Shown here in pieces: positions 63,715-64,000 of a stretch of 64,000 nt of DNA (position 1 is the stretch's first letter; every line of letters starts with the position of its first letter). The DNA lies in assembly GCF_003286915.1 (NCBI RefSeq), contig NZ_QMFY01000001.1, forward strand, positions 992,001-1,056,000. The letters run 5' to 3'. Below the pieces are notes generated by a model, which saw only the letters and a program-made list of their open reading frames with translations, did not search any database and was not told the origin of the DNA. Position numbers and translations under genes: made by a program. This DNA comes from Pseudochryseolinea flava. GTDB lineage: Bacteria > Bacteroidota > Bacteroidia > Cytophagales > Cyclobacteriaceae.

Positions 63715-64000
63715 TTAATCAGATTGCTTACCGGCGACGACAATTACGATTTCGCCTTTCACATCTTTGCTTTGATAATAGTGTAAAACTTCTTCGACCG
63801 TACCCGTTGTAGTCTCTTCAAATTTTTTGGTGAGCTCGCGCGAGACAGAAACTTGCCTATCGGCGCCGAAAAATTCCTTGAACTGTTCAAGTGCCTTTAC
63901 GAGGCGATGGGGCGATTCATAAAATACCATCGTGCGCTCTTCAGCAGCGAGATTCTTGAGTGCCGTTTGGCGACCTTTTTTATGGGGAAGAAAACCTTCG
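63715..64000 (-). CDS. rsmI: 16S rRNA 2'-O-ribose methyltransferase RsmI, C-terminal part
   Basis: The 3' end of an rsmI gene whose 5' end is beyond the window. Read from the edge, the frame gives EGFLPHKKGRQTAL and ERTMVFYESPHRLVKALEQ, then RQVSVSRELTKKFEE, all typical of RsmI, which methylates C1402 of 16S rRNA. It ends at the TGA region near 63715. About 95 residues are visible. Confidence 0.9.
   Translation of the reverse strand, partial: EGFLPHKKGRQTALKNLAAEERTMVFYESPHRLVKALEQFKEFFGADRQVSVSRELTKKFEETTTGTVEEVLHYYQSKDVKGEIVIVVAGKQSD

Overview
The window looks like a chromosome segment from a Bacteroidetes bacterium, most likely of the order Cytophagales. The evidence is the gene content (an SprE/PorW-type TPR lipoprotein, DUF4270 and DUF4834 proteins, a stand-alone GT5 starch-synthase-like domain, a group II-like GGGPS homologue), repeated TAnnTTTG promoter elements, and the absence of clear purine-rich Shine-Dalgarno sequences. 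I see no tRNA, rRNA, CRISPR array, insertion sequence or prophage. The genes are densely packed and almost all have recognisable families.

Layout. 1-4.85 kb (minus): penicillin-binding protein 1A (cut by the window edge) overlapping an SprE/PorW-like lipoprotein. 4.9-11.9 kb (plus): an M23 peptidase, a bactofilin, two small AtpI-like membrane proteins and the ATP synthase genes atpB-E-F-H-A-G; beta and epsilon are not here. 11.9-13.4 kb: a UbiA-like prenyltransferase and a methyltransferase. 13.4-18.5 kb (minus): a saccharopine/alanine dehydrogenase-like enzyme, DinB-like, Crp/Fnr-like, AIM24-like and small hypothetical genes, then gltX. 18.7-21.5 kb: glnS, ridA-like and a 3-hydroxyacyl-CoA dehydrogenase-like gene. 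21.6-29.0 kb: glmS, DUF4270 and the GT5-like protein diverge from panC, panD, a flippase-like protein and a zinc metalloprotease. 29-33.6 kb: acyl-CoA dehydrogenase, then an FGE-like protein with an ECF sigma factor and a likely anti-sigma partner. 33.6-37.6 kb (minus): GGGPS, two small membrane proteins, a Na/Pi cotransporter and an M20 amidohydrolase. 37.9-43.4 kb (plus): a DUF1080/PA14 protein, a sorbosone dehydrogenase-like cytochrome c protein and a transglutaminase-like TPR protein. 43.4-49.3 kb (minus): MORN-repeat and SPOR lipoproteins, secA, dapF, DUF4834. 49.5-53.7 kb: an IPT/TIG lipoprotein and carB. 54.0-59.8 kb (plus): a GMC oxidoreductase, a double DUF1080 protein, a Tat-exported Gfo/Idh/MocA oxidoreductase, then hmgA. 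59.9-64 kb (minus): an M16 peptidase, an inositol monophosphatase-like gene and the end of rsmI.

Functional themes: the cell envelope (PBP1A, M23 peptidase, bactofilin, SecA, SPOR, SprE), energy conservation (ATP synthase), aminoacyl-tRNA supply, pantothenate synthesis, and exported sugar oxidation/cleavage. The two DUF1080-containing clusters are the most promising accessory systems: together they look like a periplasmic 3-keto-glycoside route. The FGE-like/ECF sigma unit is the least explained. No wholly unknown system stands out; most of the window is ordinary core chromosome.
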